From positions 1 through 64,000 of the forward strand of contig CAWFTF010000025.1 of NCBI GenBank assembly GCA_963818645.1: a DNA stretch of 64,000 nt, written 5' to 3'. The position numbers and the translations under genes are program-made. This stretch comes from Gp6-AA40 sp963818645. Lineage in GTDB: Bacteria > Acidobacteriota > Vicinamibacteria > Vicinamibacterales > UBA2999. Each line of letters opens with the position of its first letter. The stretch's first letter is position 1. Under the pieces are notes generated by a model that had not been told where the DNA came from, ran no database searches, and saw only the letters and a list, made by a program, of their open reading frames with translations. This document shows positions 55,175 to 62,955 of this stretch, in pieces.

Positions 55175-56500
55175 ATGTCATCTACGGGACCGAGTTCTCC
55201 AGAACGAACCTATCTGTCGGGCTTTGGAAATGAGTTCGCATCTGAGGCGATCGCGGGTGCGTTGCCGCGGGATCAGAACACGCCGCAGAAGCCGCCAATG
55301 GGCCTCTACATCGAAGAGTTGAACGGCACCGCGTTCACTGCGCCGCGCGGCGTCAGCCGATCAACGTGGACGTATCGCATCCGGCCGTCGGCGATGCACA
55401 AGCCGTTCAAGCCACGCGACCCGCGCCTGATTCGGAGTGGTCCCTTCAACGAAGTTCCACCGTCACCGAACCAGCTCCGCTGGCGAGCGATACCGATTCC
55501 AAAAGAGCCCACTGACTTCGTCGACGGCATCGTGACGATCGGTGGCAACGGCGACCCTGCGGCTCAGTCAGGTGCAGCAATTCACCTGTACGCGGCCAAT
55601 CTTTCCATGCGGGATCGGTTTTTCTATAACGCCGATGGAGAATTCCTGATCGTCCCGCAATCGGGCGCGATCGTGTTGCATACAGAATTTGGGATCCTCG
55701 ATGCGCCACCGGGGCATGTGGCATTGATTCCGCGCGGCATCAAGTTTCGGGTTGAGCTTCCCGACGGGCCGGCGCGCGGCTTCATCTGTGAGAACTATGG
55801 ACAGCACCTGAGGTTGCCGGACCTCGGCCCTATCGGGACGTTCGGCCTCGCGAACGCGCGTGATTTCCAGGCGCCCGCCGCGGGCTTCGAAGATCGTGAA
55901 GGCGCCTTCGGCCTGATTGCCAAGTTCGGTGGCGGGATGTGGGAAGCGGAGATCGATCACTCGCCGCTCGACATCGTCGCGTGGCGTGGCAACTACCTGC
56001 CGTTCAGGTACGACCTCTACAAGTTTCAGTGCATCAACACGGTCACCTTCGACCATCCGGATCCGTCGATCTACTGCGTGCTCGCGTCGCCGACGTCGGT
56101 GCCCGGCACATCAAACATGGAGTTCGGGTGTTTCCCCCCACGATGGACTGTGGCCGAACACACGTTCCGTCCACCACCGTTCCACAGAAACGTCGCGAGT
56201 GAGTTCCTCGGGTTGATCGCAGGGAAGTACATCGGCAAGGGCGATGACTTCGGTCCCGGCAGCGCGAGCCTGCACAACTGCATGTCGGGTCACGGCCCCG
56301 ATGCCGAGGCGTACGAGCGCGGACGCACCGCAGAGCTCAAGCCGCAGTTTTTGGATGACACGCTCGTCTTTCTGTTCGAGACGCAGTTGCCGATTCGTCC
56401 GACGCGCTTCGCGCTGGAGACGGATCTGCTCGAGCGCGACTACTACGCGCACTGGCAGGGACTGAAGAAGAACTTTGGTCCGGTTGGATCCGGACGGTAA
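55175..56500 (+). CDS. hgmA: homogentisate 1,2-dioxygenase
   Basis: 441 residues, normal length and complete. The enzyme opens the homogentisate ring to maleylacetoacetate in tyrosine/phenylalanine breakdown. The N-terminus YLSGFGNEFASEAIAGALP with QNTPQKPPMGLYIEELNGTAFTAPR is diagnostic. Iron ligands fall at the expected places: His ~336 and Glu ~342 in PFHRNVASEFLGL, and His ~371 in CMSGHGPD. Other tyrosine-pathway genes (hydroxyphenylpyruvate dioxygenase, fumarylacetoacetase) are not in the window. It is followed by a TTGGGAG array and a beta-lactamase-fold gene. Confidence 0.95.
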   Translation: MSSTGPSSPERTYLSGFGNEFASEAIAGALPRDQNTPQKPPMGLYIEELNGTAFTAPRGVSRSTWTYRIRPSAMHKPFKPRDPRLIRSGPFNEVPPSPNQLRWRAIPIPKEPTDFVDGIVTIGGNGDPAAQSGAAIHLYAANLSMRDRFFYNADGEFLIVPQSGAIVLHTEFGILDAPPGHVALIPRGIKFRVELPDGPARGFICENYGQHLRLPDLGPIGTFGLANARDFQAPAAGFEDREGAFGLIAKFGGGMWEAEIDHSPLDIVAWRGNYLPFRYDLYKFQCINTVTFDHPDPSIYCVLASPTSVPGTSNMEFGCFPPRWTVAEHTFRPPPFHRNVASEFLGLIAGKYIGKGDDFGPGSASLHNCMSGHGPDAEAYERGRTAELKPQFLDDTLVFLFETQLPIRPTRFALETDLLERDYYAHWQGLKKNFGPVGSGR

Positions 56501-56531
56501 TACAATTCGCTCGGCTACGGGCTCACGGTTC

Positions 56532-56563
56532 TTTGGAGTTGGGAGTTGGAGATTGGGAGTTTT
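56532..56563 (+). repeat. heptad array, TTGGGAG word, single arm
   Basis: Four TTGGGAG-type units (TTTGGAG, TTGGGAG, TTGGAGA, TTGGGAG) in 7-nt phase, 16 bases before the ATG of the next gene. It is the same word and the same strand relative to the gene as the array at 15582. Confidence 0.82.
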
Positions 56564-56578
56564 CATAGAGGGGACGCT

Positions 56579-57511
56579 ATGAGACGCACGTATGTGCTCG
56601 GCATGATCGTGGTTGCGGGCGTTGTCGCGGCAGCGGCCGCGAATCTGGGTGCGCAACAACAACCGGCGGCGGGAGGACAGGGTCGTGGTGGTGGCGGTCC
56701 GGCACTCGGCAAGATCGAAAAGGTTGCCGACAATCTCTATTTCATCTTCGGCGCCGGCGGCAACACCGCCGTGTACATCGCTGAGAAGGGTGTCGTCCTC
56801 GTCGACACCAAGAACCCTGACAATGGGCAGGGCATCCTCGATCAGGTGAAGTCGGTCACCGACAAGCCGATCACGCACATCATCAACACGCATACGCACG
56901 GCGATCACAACGGGAGCAACGTCTTCTTTCCGGCGAGCGTAGAGATTGTCTCGCAGGAGAACACCGCGGCGAACATGCAGAAGATGCCGGCGTTTCAGGA
57001 GGCGTTGAACAGACACGGTCTTCCCGATCGCACCTTCAAGGACAAGATGACGGTGCTTAGCGGGAAGGACGCGATCGACCTGTACTACTTTGGCCCGGCG
57101 CACACCAACGGCGACGCCTTCGTCGTGTTCCGCAACGCGCGCGTCGTCCACGCCGGTGATGCGTTTGCGAACAAGGGTCAGCCGCTCATCGATCGCAACA
57201 ACGGTGGCAGCGGCATCGCCTACCCGGAGACGATCGCCAAAGCGGCCAAGGGAATCGGGAAAGTCGACATCGTCATCAACGGGCATTCGCCGGTGACGAT
57301 GAAGTTCCAGGACCTGGTGGACTACGGTGAGTTCAACCGGCTGTTCCTCGAGCACGCGCGCGCATCGCTCAAGGCCGGCAAGACGCCGGAGCAGGCGATG
57401 ATGGATTTGAAACTGCCCGAGAAGTTCAAGGACTACAACCTGACAGGCGGCCGCGGCGGCCCGGGCGGCAACTTCGGCGTGATCTTCGAAGAACTCAAGG
57501 GCGGCAAGTAA
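56579..57511 (+). CDS. secreted metallo-beta-lactamase-fold hydrolase
   Basis: 310 residues from ATG 56579 after AGAGGGG. Signal peptide RRTYVLGMIVVAGVVAAAAA, Gly-rich linker. The metal-binding motif THTHGDHNG is complete. Further ligands are in YYFGPAHTNGDAFVVF (His) and HAGDAF (bridging Asp); NGHSPV supplies the last His. It belongs to the broad MBL fold group of exported hydrolases; substrate unknown. In contrast to the gene at 48944, all zinc ligands are kept. Confidence 0.82.
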   Translation: MRRTYVLGMIVVAGVVAAAAANLGAQQQPAAGGQGRGGGGPALGKIEKVADNLYFIFGAGGNTAVYIAEKGVVLVDTKNPDNGQGILDQVKSVTDKPITHIINTHTHGDHNGSNVFFPASVEIVSQENTAANMQKMPAFQEALNRHGLPDRTFKDKMTVLSGKDAIDLYYFGPAHTNGDAFVVFRNARVVHAGDAFANKGQPLIDRNNGGSGIAYPETIAKAAKGIGKVDIVINGHSPVTMKFQDLVDYGEFNRLFLEHARASLKAGKTPEQAMMDLKLPEKFKDYNLTGGRGGPGGNFGVIFEELKGGK

Positions 57512-57533
57512 GGCTTTATACTCCCCACGCATC

Positions 57534-57559
57534 AGCCGGGTCCCTCACAGGGGCCCGGC
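57534..57559. repeat. GC-rich hairpin (REP-like)
   Basis: GCCGGGTCCC and GGGGCCCGGC form a near-perfect stem around a short TCACA loop. The stem is nearly identical to one hairpin of the element at 30005-30128 (GCCGGGTCC/GGACCCGGC). It could be a terminator without a U tract or a copy of a dispersed palindrome. Confidence 0.55.
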
Positions 57560-57611
57560 ATCCCGCAATATCACGTCAACGTAGTGCGCACGCTTCACCG
57601 AGGAGGACTCT

Positions 57612-58655
57612 GTGACTCAACCCGCACTTGGTCTGCTGTCGAGCGCCATCGTGATGGCGATCGCTCTGGGGTTCATCTCGCTTTTTGACTTCGGGACGTT
57701 CGCCGGATGGATCGCGTTCGTGATGCTCGGCCTTATTCCCATGCAGGTCGTCGCCGTGGTGCTCTGGGGTGGCAACCCTGCGTTCGCAAGCGGGCTGCGT
57801 CAGCCAGTGAAGGGCATCGTCCTGGTGCTGGTAACGGCGATCGCAACGGCTATCATCACTCCGCTGGTCTTCTTGACGGTGGGTGAGGGTGCCGCGCCGC
57901 CCGGACCGATCCCCTCACATTACGCTGTCATCGTCGTGCCGACGACGTTCTGGCTCACGATCATGATGGGTGGGTGGCCGTTCAATCGTGTGAGCTCGAA
58001 CCCGATCGTTTCCGGTTTACTCACGCTGGTCGCGGCATACGTCGTGACGTACGTCGTCTTCCGAGTCTTCTTCAACTACGACTTCATGCAGGGCGCGCCG
58101 GTGTATCTCCAGTCGGCGCCGAAGGGGATGTTCAACGGCGTGTCAGCGCTGGTGTTCTACGTCACGGCGCTCGCCGTCATGTTCCTCGTACTGTGCTTCG
58201 ATCTCTGGCCGCTCACGTTGTCGCCCGGAATCATGAAGCAGCCTGTGCTTGGCCTCGTGTGGACGGCAATTGCGCTGATCGGCGCTGCACTTGCGATAAC
58301 GATCGGGATCAACGGAGCCGGGGCGGACCCGATGGCGTTTCTCACCGAGGTCACGGTTCCCTTCATCTTCGGCTCGATCATCGTCCTGAACATGCTGCAG
58401 AACTCGCTCTTCGCGCGAATGACGCAGCCCCTCAAAGGCGTGATGAACGCGATCGCGGCTGCCGCCGTGGGGTTGATACTCGCGCGCCTGTACATCTCGC
58501 TGGTGCCGATGGTGTCGGGACCGCTCACCTCTGGCCCACCCGGATACGACCGCGAGATCTGGCTCGCCAACGCGCTTCTCAGCGTGACGTTCCCGTTCCT
58601 CATCTACCACGCTGTGTTCTTCGGGTTCTGGCCGCTGCTTCGAGCTAAGCAGTAG
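57612..58655 (+). CDS. multi-pass membrane protein, unknown function
   Basis: 347 residues from GTG 57612, with a strong GAGGAGG ribosome site. About ten hydrophobic helices cover almost the whole length (LGLLSSAIVMAIALGFISLF; IVLVLVTAIATAIITPLVFL; YAVIVVPTTFWLTIMMGGWPF; GLVWTAIALIGAALAITIGI; FLIYHAVFFGFWPLL). Charged residues inside helices are few. The repeated RQPVKGI / TQPLKGV motif hints at an internal duplication. I know no family with an assigned function. It stands between the hydrolase and the BlaI/M56 genes. Confidence 0.65.
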   Translation: MTQPALGLLSSAIVMAIALGFISLFDFGTFAGWIAFVMLGLIPMQVVAVVLWGGNPAFASGLRQPVKGIVLVLVTAIATAIITPLVFLTVGEGAAPPGPIPSHYAVIVVPTTFWLTIMMGGWPFNRVSSNPIVSGLLTLVAAYVVTYVVFRVFFNYDFMQGAPVYLQSAPKGMFNGVSALVFYVTALAVMFLVLCFDLWPLTLSPGIMKQPVLGLVWTAIALIGAALAITIGINGAGADPMAFLTEVTVPFIFGSIIVLNMLQNSLFARMTQPLKGVMNAIAAAAVGLILARLYISLVPMVSGPLTSGPPGYDREIWLANALLSVTFPFLIYHAVFFGFWPLLRAKQ

Positions 58656-58671
58656 GCAGTAGGCGGTAGGC
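58651..58671 (+). repeat. heptad array, AGTAGGC word
   Basis: Three units AGTAGGC, AGTAGGC, GGTAGGC in phase, overlapping the stop codon of the membrane-protein gene. The same word flanks the cloverleaf element at 30005-30128. Confidence 0.75.
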
Positions 58672-58681
58672 CCGTGGAGCG

Positions 58682-58720
58682 CTACGAAGAATTTCGTTGA
58701 CACTACGAAATCAATCGTAG
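58682..58720. promoter_or_regulatory. dyad operators in front of the BlaI-type gene
   Basis: CTACGA-AATCAA-TCGTAG (58703-58720) is a perfect 6+6 dyad, and ACGAA-GAAT-TTCGT (58684-58697) is a second one. A -35-like TTGACA (58698-58703) lies between and overlaps them. BlaI/MecI repressors bind such TACGA-type dyads, so autoregulation is likely. Confidence 0.6.
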
Positions 58721-58733
58721 GAGACTTCGGAAT

Positions 58734-59126
58734 ATGGCGCGTCGCCCCACTCCACGGCCCACAGACGCCGAACTTTCCATCCTCCGCGTCCTTTGGGAGC
58801 GAGGGCCGAGCACAGTCCGGCAGGTTCACGACGTTCTGTCTGCCGACCGCGAGTTCGCCTACACGACCACGCTGAAGCTGCTGCAGTTGATGACGGAAAA
58901 GGGCGTCGCCATGCGAGAGGAGCACGGCCGCGTCCACCTGTACCGCGCGGCTGTCGCACAGGAGGAAACGCAGCGGCACCTGATCCGAGACCTGGTCGAT
59001 CGCGCCTTTGGCGGCTCGCCCAGTCGGCTGGTGATGCAGGCCCTTGCCGCGACGCCGGCCTCCGCTGAGGAGTTGCGGGAGATCCGCCGCCTGTTGAAAG
59101 AGCACGAGGAGAAGGCCCGTGACTGA
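58734..59126 (+). CDS. BlaI/MecI/CopY-family transcriptional repressor
   Basis: 130 residues from ATG 58734 (AGGAG ten bases upstream). The winged-helix domain is typical: PTDAELSILRVLWERGPSTVRQVHDVL, then FAYTTTLKLLQLMTEKGVAMREEHGRVHLYRA. The C-terminal part is a dimerisation helix region that the partner protease cleaves or displaces in characterised systems. It overlaps the M56 gene by 8 bases. It probably represses its own operon through the dyads at 58682-58720. Confidence 0.9.
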   Translation: MARRPTPRPTDAELSILRVLWERGPSTVRQVHDVLSADREFAYTTTLKLLQLMTEKGVAMREEHGRVHLYRAAVAQEETQRHLIRDLVDRAFGGSPSRLVMQALAATPASAEELREIRRLLKEHEEKARD

Positions 59127-60873
59127 GCCGCTGCTCGATACGCCGCTCGTCCAGTCAATCGGCTGGGCGCTGATTCATTTCATCTGGCAGGGGACTGCGA
59201 TCGGTCTCGCGACCGCCATCGCTCTTCGACTTCTCGCCGGAGCGCGACCGACGATGCGCTACGCGGTGGGATGTTTCAGCCTCGTGCTGATGCTGATCGT
59301 GCCAATTGCCGCGGTGTTCTCCGATCGCACATCTGATTCCCTGAACGTGGTCTCCGTTACCACAGCGGCCGTCGCCGCTGTGCCATCTCTGCCGATAAAT
59401 CGTCTGCTGCCCACAACAGTCATCGTGTGGCTCGCGGGCGTGCTGCTGCTGTCGATTCGGTTGATCGCGGCATGCGCCGGCGTCGAGCGACTAAAGAGAG
59501 CCACTCGAGCAGTGGATGCGACGGTCGCTTTGCGAGTGCAATCGCTCGCACATCGTTTCGGCATCGACAAGCCAGTGCGTGTCTTCGAGTCGGCTCTCGT
59601 ACGAGTGCCGACCGTCGTCGGCTATCTGCGACCGGTCATTCTGCTTCCCGCGAGCGTCATCACGGGCCTTGCTCCGGCGTACCTCGATGCCGTGCTCGCC
59701 CACGAGCTCGCTCACGTGCGCAGACACGATTACCTCATCAACACGCTGCAGTCGCTTGTCGAAACGCTTCTCTTCTATCACCCGGCGGTGTGGTGGTGCT
59801 CACGTCAGATTCGAATCGAGCGTGAACACTGCTGCGACGACATGGTGGTCGAGGCCGGAGGCAATCGGGTGGCGTACGCGGCCGCGCTCGCTCAACTGGA
59901 AGAATTGAGAGGACTTCAACCCATGCTCTCGCTCAATGCATCTGGAGGGAGGCTCGTCGATCGCATTCGCCGCCTCCTTGGGGAATCGCCAATGAAGGAG
60001 CGCCGATTGACGACATGGACGATCGTCGCCGCGCTTGCCGTCGTGACCGCTATCGTTGTGACACCGGGCCGCAGCGTCGTCGACGCCAGTGAGCTCGTGC
60101 AGGTGCCTGCGCCGCCGACTGCTCCAGCACCGCTCGCTGGTGTGCGCGCCGCCAGCAAGACGTCTGAGACGGCAGACTGGGCTGACTACGTCCGTGAGAC
60201 GCAGGCGGCGCTTGACGCGCTTGCCCGCGAGACGCAGGGAGTCGCGGTGCTTGCCGAACAGGCCGAGCCGCAACCTCAGGCGCAAGCCAGGCCGCAGCCC
60301 CAGGCCCAGCCTGCGCCCCAGTCTCAGGCTCAGCCCGCGCCGCAGCCGCAGCCTCAGCCTCAGCCAGCGCCGCGGCCTCAGGCTCAGCCCAGGCCTCAGC
60401 CACCGCTGCCGCCCGTGCCACCGACGCCTTCCGCCGTCGCTCTGCCACCGGCACCGCCGAGTCTTGCGCCCCTAGCGCCCGCGCCTCCATTACCTCCGAA
60501 CTCACAGGTCGCGTTACCAGCGCTTCCGGCACCTCCCGCGCCACCGGCTCCACCCGCGGAGCCACTCGGCCTGGATCCGGACTCGATCCACGAGTTGATC
60601 ACGAGTGCCACGCAACAGATCGCCGAAAGCTTTGAGGAGTTGCGCCGCGCCACCGAGGAGGTCGGTCTCAAGCAGGAAGCGATTCGTCAGGCGCAGGCCG
60701 AGATAGCGAAGATGCGAATCGAGTCGCTCACTGCCAAGGCGCAGATCGAAGTCATGCAGAAGACGCTCTCGGAGTTCTCAGCGAAGAGCGCGGCTTCGCA
60801 GTTGGATCGCCGAGAGATGCAAAAGCTGATCGACGAGCTCAGCGCGGAACTCGCGAAGCTGCGCGTTCGCTGA
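59119..60873 (+). CDS. BlaR1-like M56 membrane metallopeptidase with Pro/Gln linker and coiled coil
   Basis: 584 residues from GTG 59119. Four N-terminal membrane helices surround the M56 zinc-protease motif HELAHVRRHD (~195-204), followed by YHPAVWWCSRQIRIEREHCCDD. After the last helix (~300-320), instead of a penicillin-binding sensor domain, there is a long Pro/Gln/Ala-rich linker (~382-480) and a C-terminal coiled coil (~500-584; QIAESFEELRRATEEVGLKQ). Signal sensed is unknown and clearly not by a transpeptidase domain. It is the partner of the BlaI repressor. Confidence 0.85.
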   Translation: MTEPLLDTPLVQSIGWALIHFIWQGTAIGLATAIALRLLAGARPTMRYAVGCFSLVLMLIVPIAAVFSDRTSDSLNVVSVTTAAVAAVPSLPINRLLPTTVIVWLAGVLLLSIRLIAACAGVERLKRATRAVDATVALRVQSLAHRFGIDKPVRVFESALVRVPTVVGYLRPVILLPASVITGLAPAYLDAVLAHELAHVRRHDYLINTLQSLVETLLFYHPAVWWCSRQIRIEREHCCDDMVVEAGGNRVAYAAALAQLEELRGLQPMLSLNASGGRLVDRIRRLLGESPMKERRLTTWTIVAALAVVTAIVVTPGRSVVDASELVQVPAPPTAPAPLAGVRAASKTSETADWADYVRETQAALDALARETQGVAVLAEQAEPQPQAQARPQPQAQPAPQSQAQPAPQPQPQPQPAPRPQAQPRPQPPLPPVPPTPSAVALPPAPPSLAPLAPAPPLPPNSQVALPALPAPPAPPAPPAEPLGLDPDSIHELITSATQQIAESFEELRRATEEVGLKQEAIRQAQAEIAKMRIESLTAKAQIEVMQKTLSEFSAKSAASQLDRREMQKLIDELSAELAKLRVR

Positions 60874-60883
60874 CGCTCGCGCG

Positions 60884-60951
60884 AACTCCCAAGGCGATGC
60901 CAACTCCCAACTCCCAAGATTGGGAGTTGGAAGTTGGGAGTTGGGAGTTGA
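60884..60951. repeat. heptad hairpin, CAACTCC/TTGGGAG word
   Basis: Right arm 60919-60951: TTGGGAG, TTGGAAG, TTGGGAG, TTGGGAG in exact phase. The left arm 60884-60917 is its inverse with a short interruption. It lies between the convergent M56 and cysH genes. Confidence 0.88.
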
Positions 60952-60955
60952 CGAT

Positions 60956-61627
60956 TTACTTGGCCTGAATATGAATTCCGCACTCGAGCTTCTGGCCCTG
61001 CCAGCGGCCCGAGCGCGGGTTCTGCGGATCGAACGGCAGTTCCGTGCACGGCTCGCAGCCGATGCTCGTGTAGCCCAGTTCGTACAGCGGCAGCAGTGGA
61101 ATGTCGTGCGCCTTCGCGTACGCCCACACGTCGCGCGCGGTCCAGCCAGCGATCGGCGCGACCCGGGAAATGGTCCTTCCGGGGAGCTTGAACGGCTCCA
61201 CTTCTTTCAGGTTCGCGCGTGACGGCGACTGATCGCGACGCAGCGCCGTGAACCACGTGTCGTAGCCTTCCAGCGCCGAGAACAGCGGCTCCACCTTGTG
61301 ACGCTTGCAGCACGCCTCGGTGCTCTCGGCCTGCCACAGCCCGACGCTCGGCGTCTGCGCCCGAAGGTTGATCAGATTCAGTCCCCACCGCTCCGACAGT
61401 TCGTCGCGATACGCCAGCGTCTGCGCGAAGTGATGGAACGTGTCGAGGAACAGCACGGGGATATCTGGACGAACCTCGCGCAGCATGTGCGTGAGCACCA
61501 CGCACTCGGCCTGAAAGCTCGACGTGATGCACGGTGTCTGCGCGCTACTCAGCGCGCGCTCGATTGTTTGTCTTGCCTGGTCTACGAGTTCCGAATCCCG
61601 GACCCCGAGTCCCGAATCCCGGGTCAT
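60956..61627 (-). CDS. cysH: assimilatory (phospho)adenylyl-sulfate reductase
   Basis: 223 residues. Reduces APS (or PAPS) to sulfite in cysteine biosynthesis. The [4Fe-4S] ligand pattern CC (~106-107) and CEPC (~194-197) marks the iron-sulfur type, which normally acts on APS; the catalytic Cys is in ECGIH near the C-terminus. The ATG overlaps the cysN stop (ATGA). The first ~17 residues (MTRDSGLGVRDSELVDQ) are not family sequence: they are a translated TCCCGAA-word repeat array. The family-like part begins at ARQTIERAL. It is the last gene of cysD-cysN-cysH. Confidence 0.88.
   Translation of the reverse strand: MTRDSGLGVRDSELVDQARQTIERALSSAQTPCITSSFQAECVVLTHMLREVRPDIPVLFLDTFHHFAQTLAYRDELSERWGLNLINLRAQTPSVGLWQAESTEACCKRHKVEPLFSALEGYDTWFTALRRDQSPSRANLKEVEPFKLPGRTISRVAPIAGWTARDVWAYAKAHDIPLLPLYELGYTSIGCEPCTELPFDPQNPRSGRWQGQKLECGIHIQAK
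61586..61625. repeat. heptad array, TCCCGAA word, inside the cysH start
   Basis: Five units (TTCCGAA, TCCCGGA, CCCCGAG, TCCCGAA, TCCCGGG) in exact 7-nt phase, read on the complement as the first codons of cysH. It is the same word as the array at 38427-38506. Confidence 0.82.
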
Positions 61628-62955
61628 GTGAGCATCTCCTCGAGTGCCTTGCGAACAGCCTCGGCGGCTTCCTCGTCCGACGCCGCGTGCCGGGCGATGT
61701 GAGCCAGGCGTTGTGCGAACGTGAGCGGCGCCCCCTGCGCTTCAACCGCACCGCGAAGCGGATCGGTGATCATGCCGGCGCCGCACGTGAACTGCGTCGC
61801 GGGATCGATCAGGATGAAGCTGCCGGTGCTGCGATTCTCGGCGTAGCGATCGAACACGATCGGCCGCGCCGTGGATATCTGGACGTTGCCGATCTGATTC
61901 AGGACCAACGTGTGATTGACTTCGGCGGTCACCGTGCGCGTGCCGTGCTTCAGCAGATACACGCGACCGGGATCCAGCGGCCGCTCGTCCATCCACACCA
62001 GTTCCGCCTCGAACCGCTGCCCGACAAACGCCGGTTCAACGGTCAGCACATCACCGCGACTGATGTCGATCTCATCGTCCAACGTGAGCGTCACCGACAT
62101 CGGCGCGAACGCCATGGCCAGGTCGCCGTCGTAGGTGACGATGCGCTTGATGCGAGCGCTGCGGCCGGAAGGCCAGGCGGTAATGCGATCGCCGGTCCTG
62201 ACGCTGCCGGACACAATCTGGCCCGCGTATCCGCGGAACTCGTGGTCCGGACGAAGCACCATCTGCACCGGGAAACGGAACGGCGCCGCCGGCAGGTTGC
62301 GATGCACCCGCACGGTCTCGAGGTACTCGAGCAGGGGAGGACCGTCGAAGTACGGCGTGCGCGCGCTGCGCGTGATGACGTTGTCGCCCTCGAGCGCGCT
62401 CATCGGAATGGCGTGCACCGACGCGCCGGTGAGGAACTCACTGAAGTCGTCCAGGATCTTCTCGTAGACCTCGCGATCGAAGTCGACGAGGTCCATCTTG
62501 TTGATGGCGAGCACGAAGTTCGTGATGCCGAGCAGCCGCGCGATTCGCGCATGCCGCTTCGACTGCGTGCGGACGCCGTTGCGCGCGTCGATCAGCAGAA
62601 TCGCGACGTCAGCGGTTGACGCGCCCGTTGCCATGTTCCGCGTGTACTGCTCGTGACCGGGCGTGTCCGCGAGGATGAACTTGCGACGCGCGGTCGCGAA
62701 ATAGCGATACGCAACGTCGATCGTGATGCCCTGTTCGCGCTCCGCGCGCAGGCCATCCGTGAACAGCGAGAAGTCGATCGGCCCGGCGTTGCGATTCTTC
62801 GATGCCTTGGCCACCGACGCAACCTGGTCTTCGTAGACCGACTGCGAGTCGTGGAGCAGCCGCCCGATCAGCGTGCTCTTCCCATCGTCAACGCTGCCGG
62901 CAGTGCAGATTCTCAGGAGGCTGGATTCCACGGTCCGGGTTCCTGGTTCCGGCAT
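61624..62955 (-). CDS. cysN: sulfate adenylyltransferase GTPase subunit
   Basis: 443 residues. The regulatory GTPase of ATP sulfurylase, driving APS formation. G motifs are clear: GSVDDGKSTLIGRLL (P-loop), EREQGITIDVAYRYF (switch I), DTPGHEQY (G3) and NKMDLVD (G4). C-terminal beta-barrel domains follow. There is no fused CysC kinase domain, so it is the short form, consistent with an APS-type CysH. ATG 62955 shares its A with the cysD stop (TGATG). The open frame continues upstream into cysD, but that part is antiphase and not used. Confidence 0.92.
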   Translation of the reverse strand: MPEPGTRTVESSLLRICTAGSVDDGKSTLIGRLLHDSQSVYEDQVASVAKASKNRNAGPIDFSLFTDGLRAEREQGITIDVAYRYFATARRKFILADTPGHEQYTRNMATGASTADVAILLIDARNGVRTQSKRHARIARLLGITNFVLAINKMDLVDFDREVYEKILDDFSEFLTGASVHAIPMSALEGDNVITRSARTPYFDGPPLLEYLETVRVHRNLPAAPFRFPVQMVLRPDHEFRGYAGQIVSGSVRTGDRITAWPSGRSARIKRIVTYDGDLAMAFAPMSVTLTLDDEIDISRGDVLTVEPAFVGQRFEAELVWMDERPLDPGRVYLLKHGTRTVTAEVNHTLVLNQIGNVQISTARPIVFDRYAENRSTGSFILIDPATQFTCGAGMITDPLRGAVEAQGAPLTFAQRLAHIARHAASDEEAAEAVRKALEEMLT

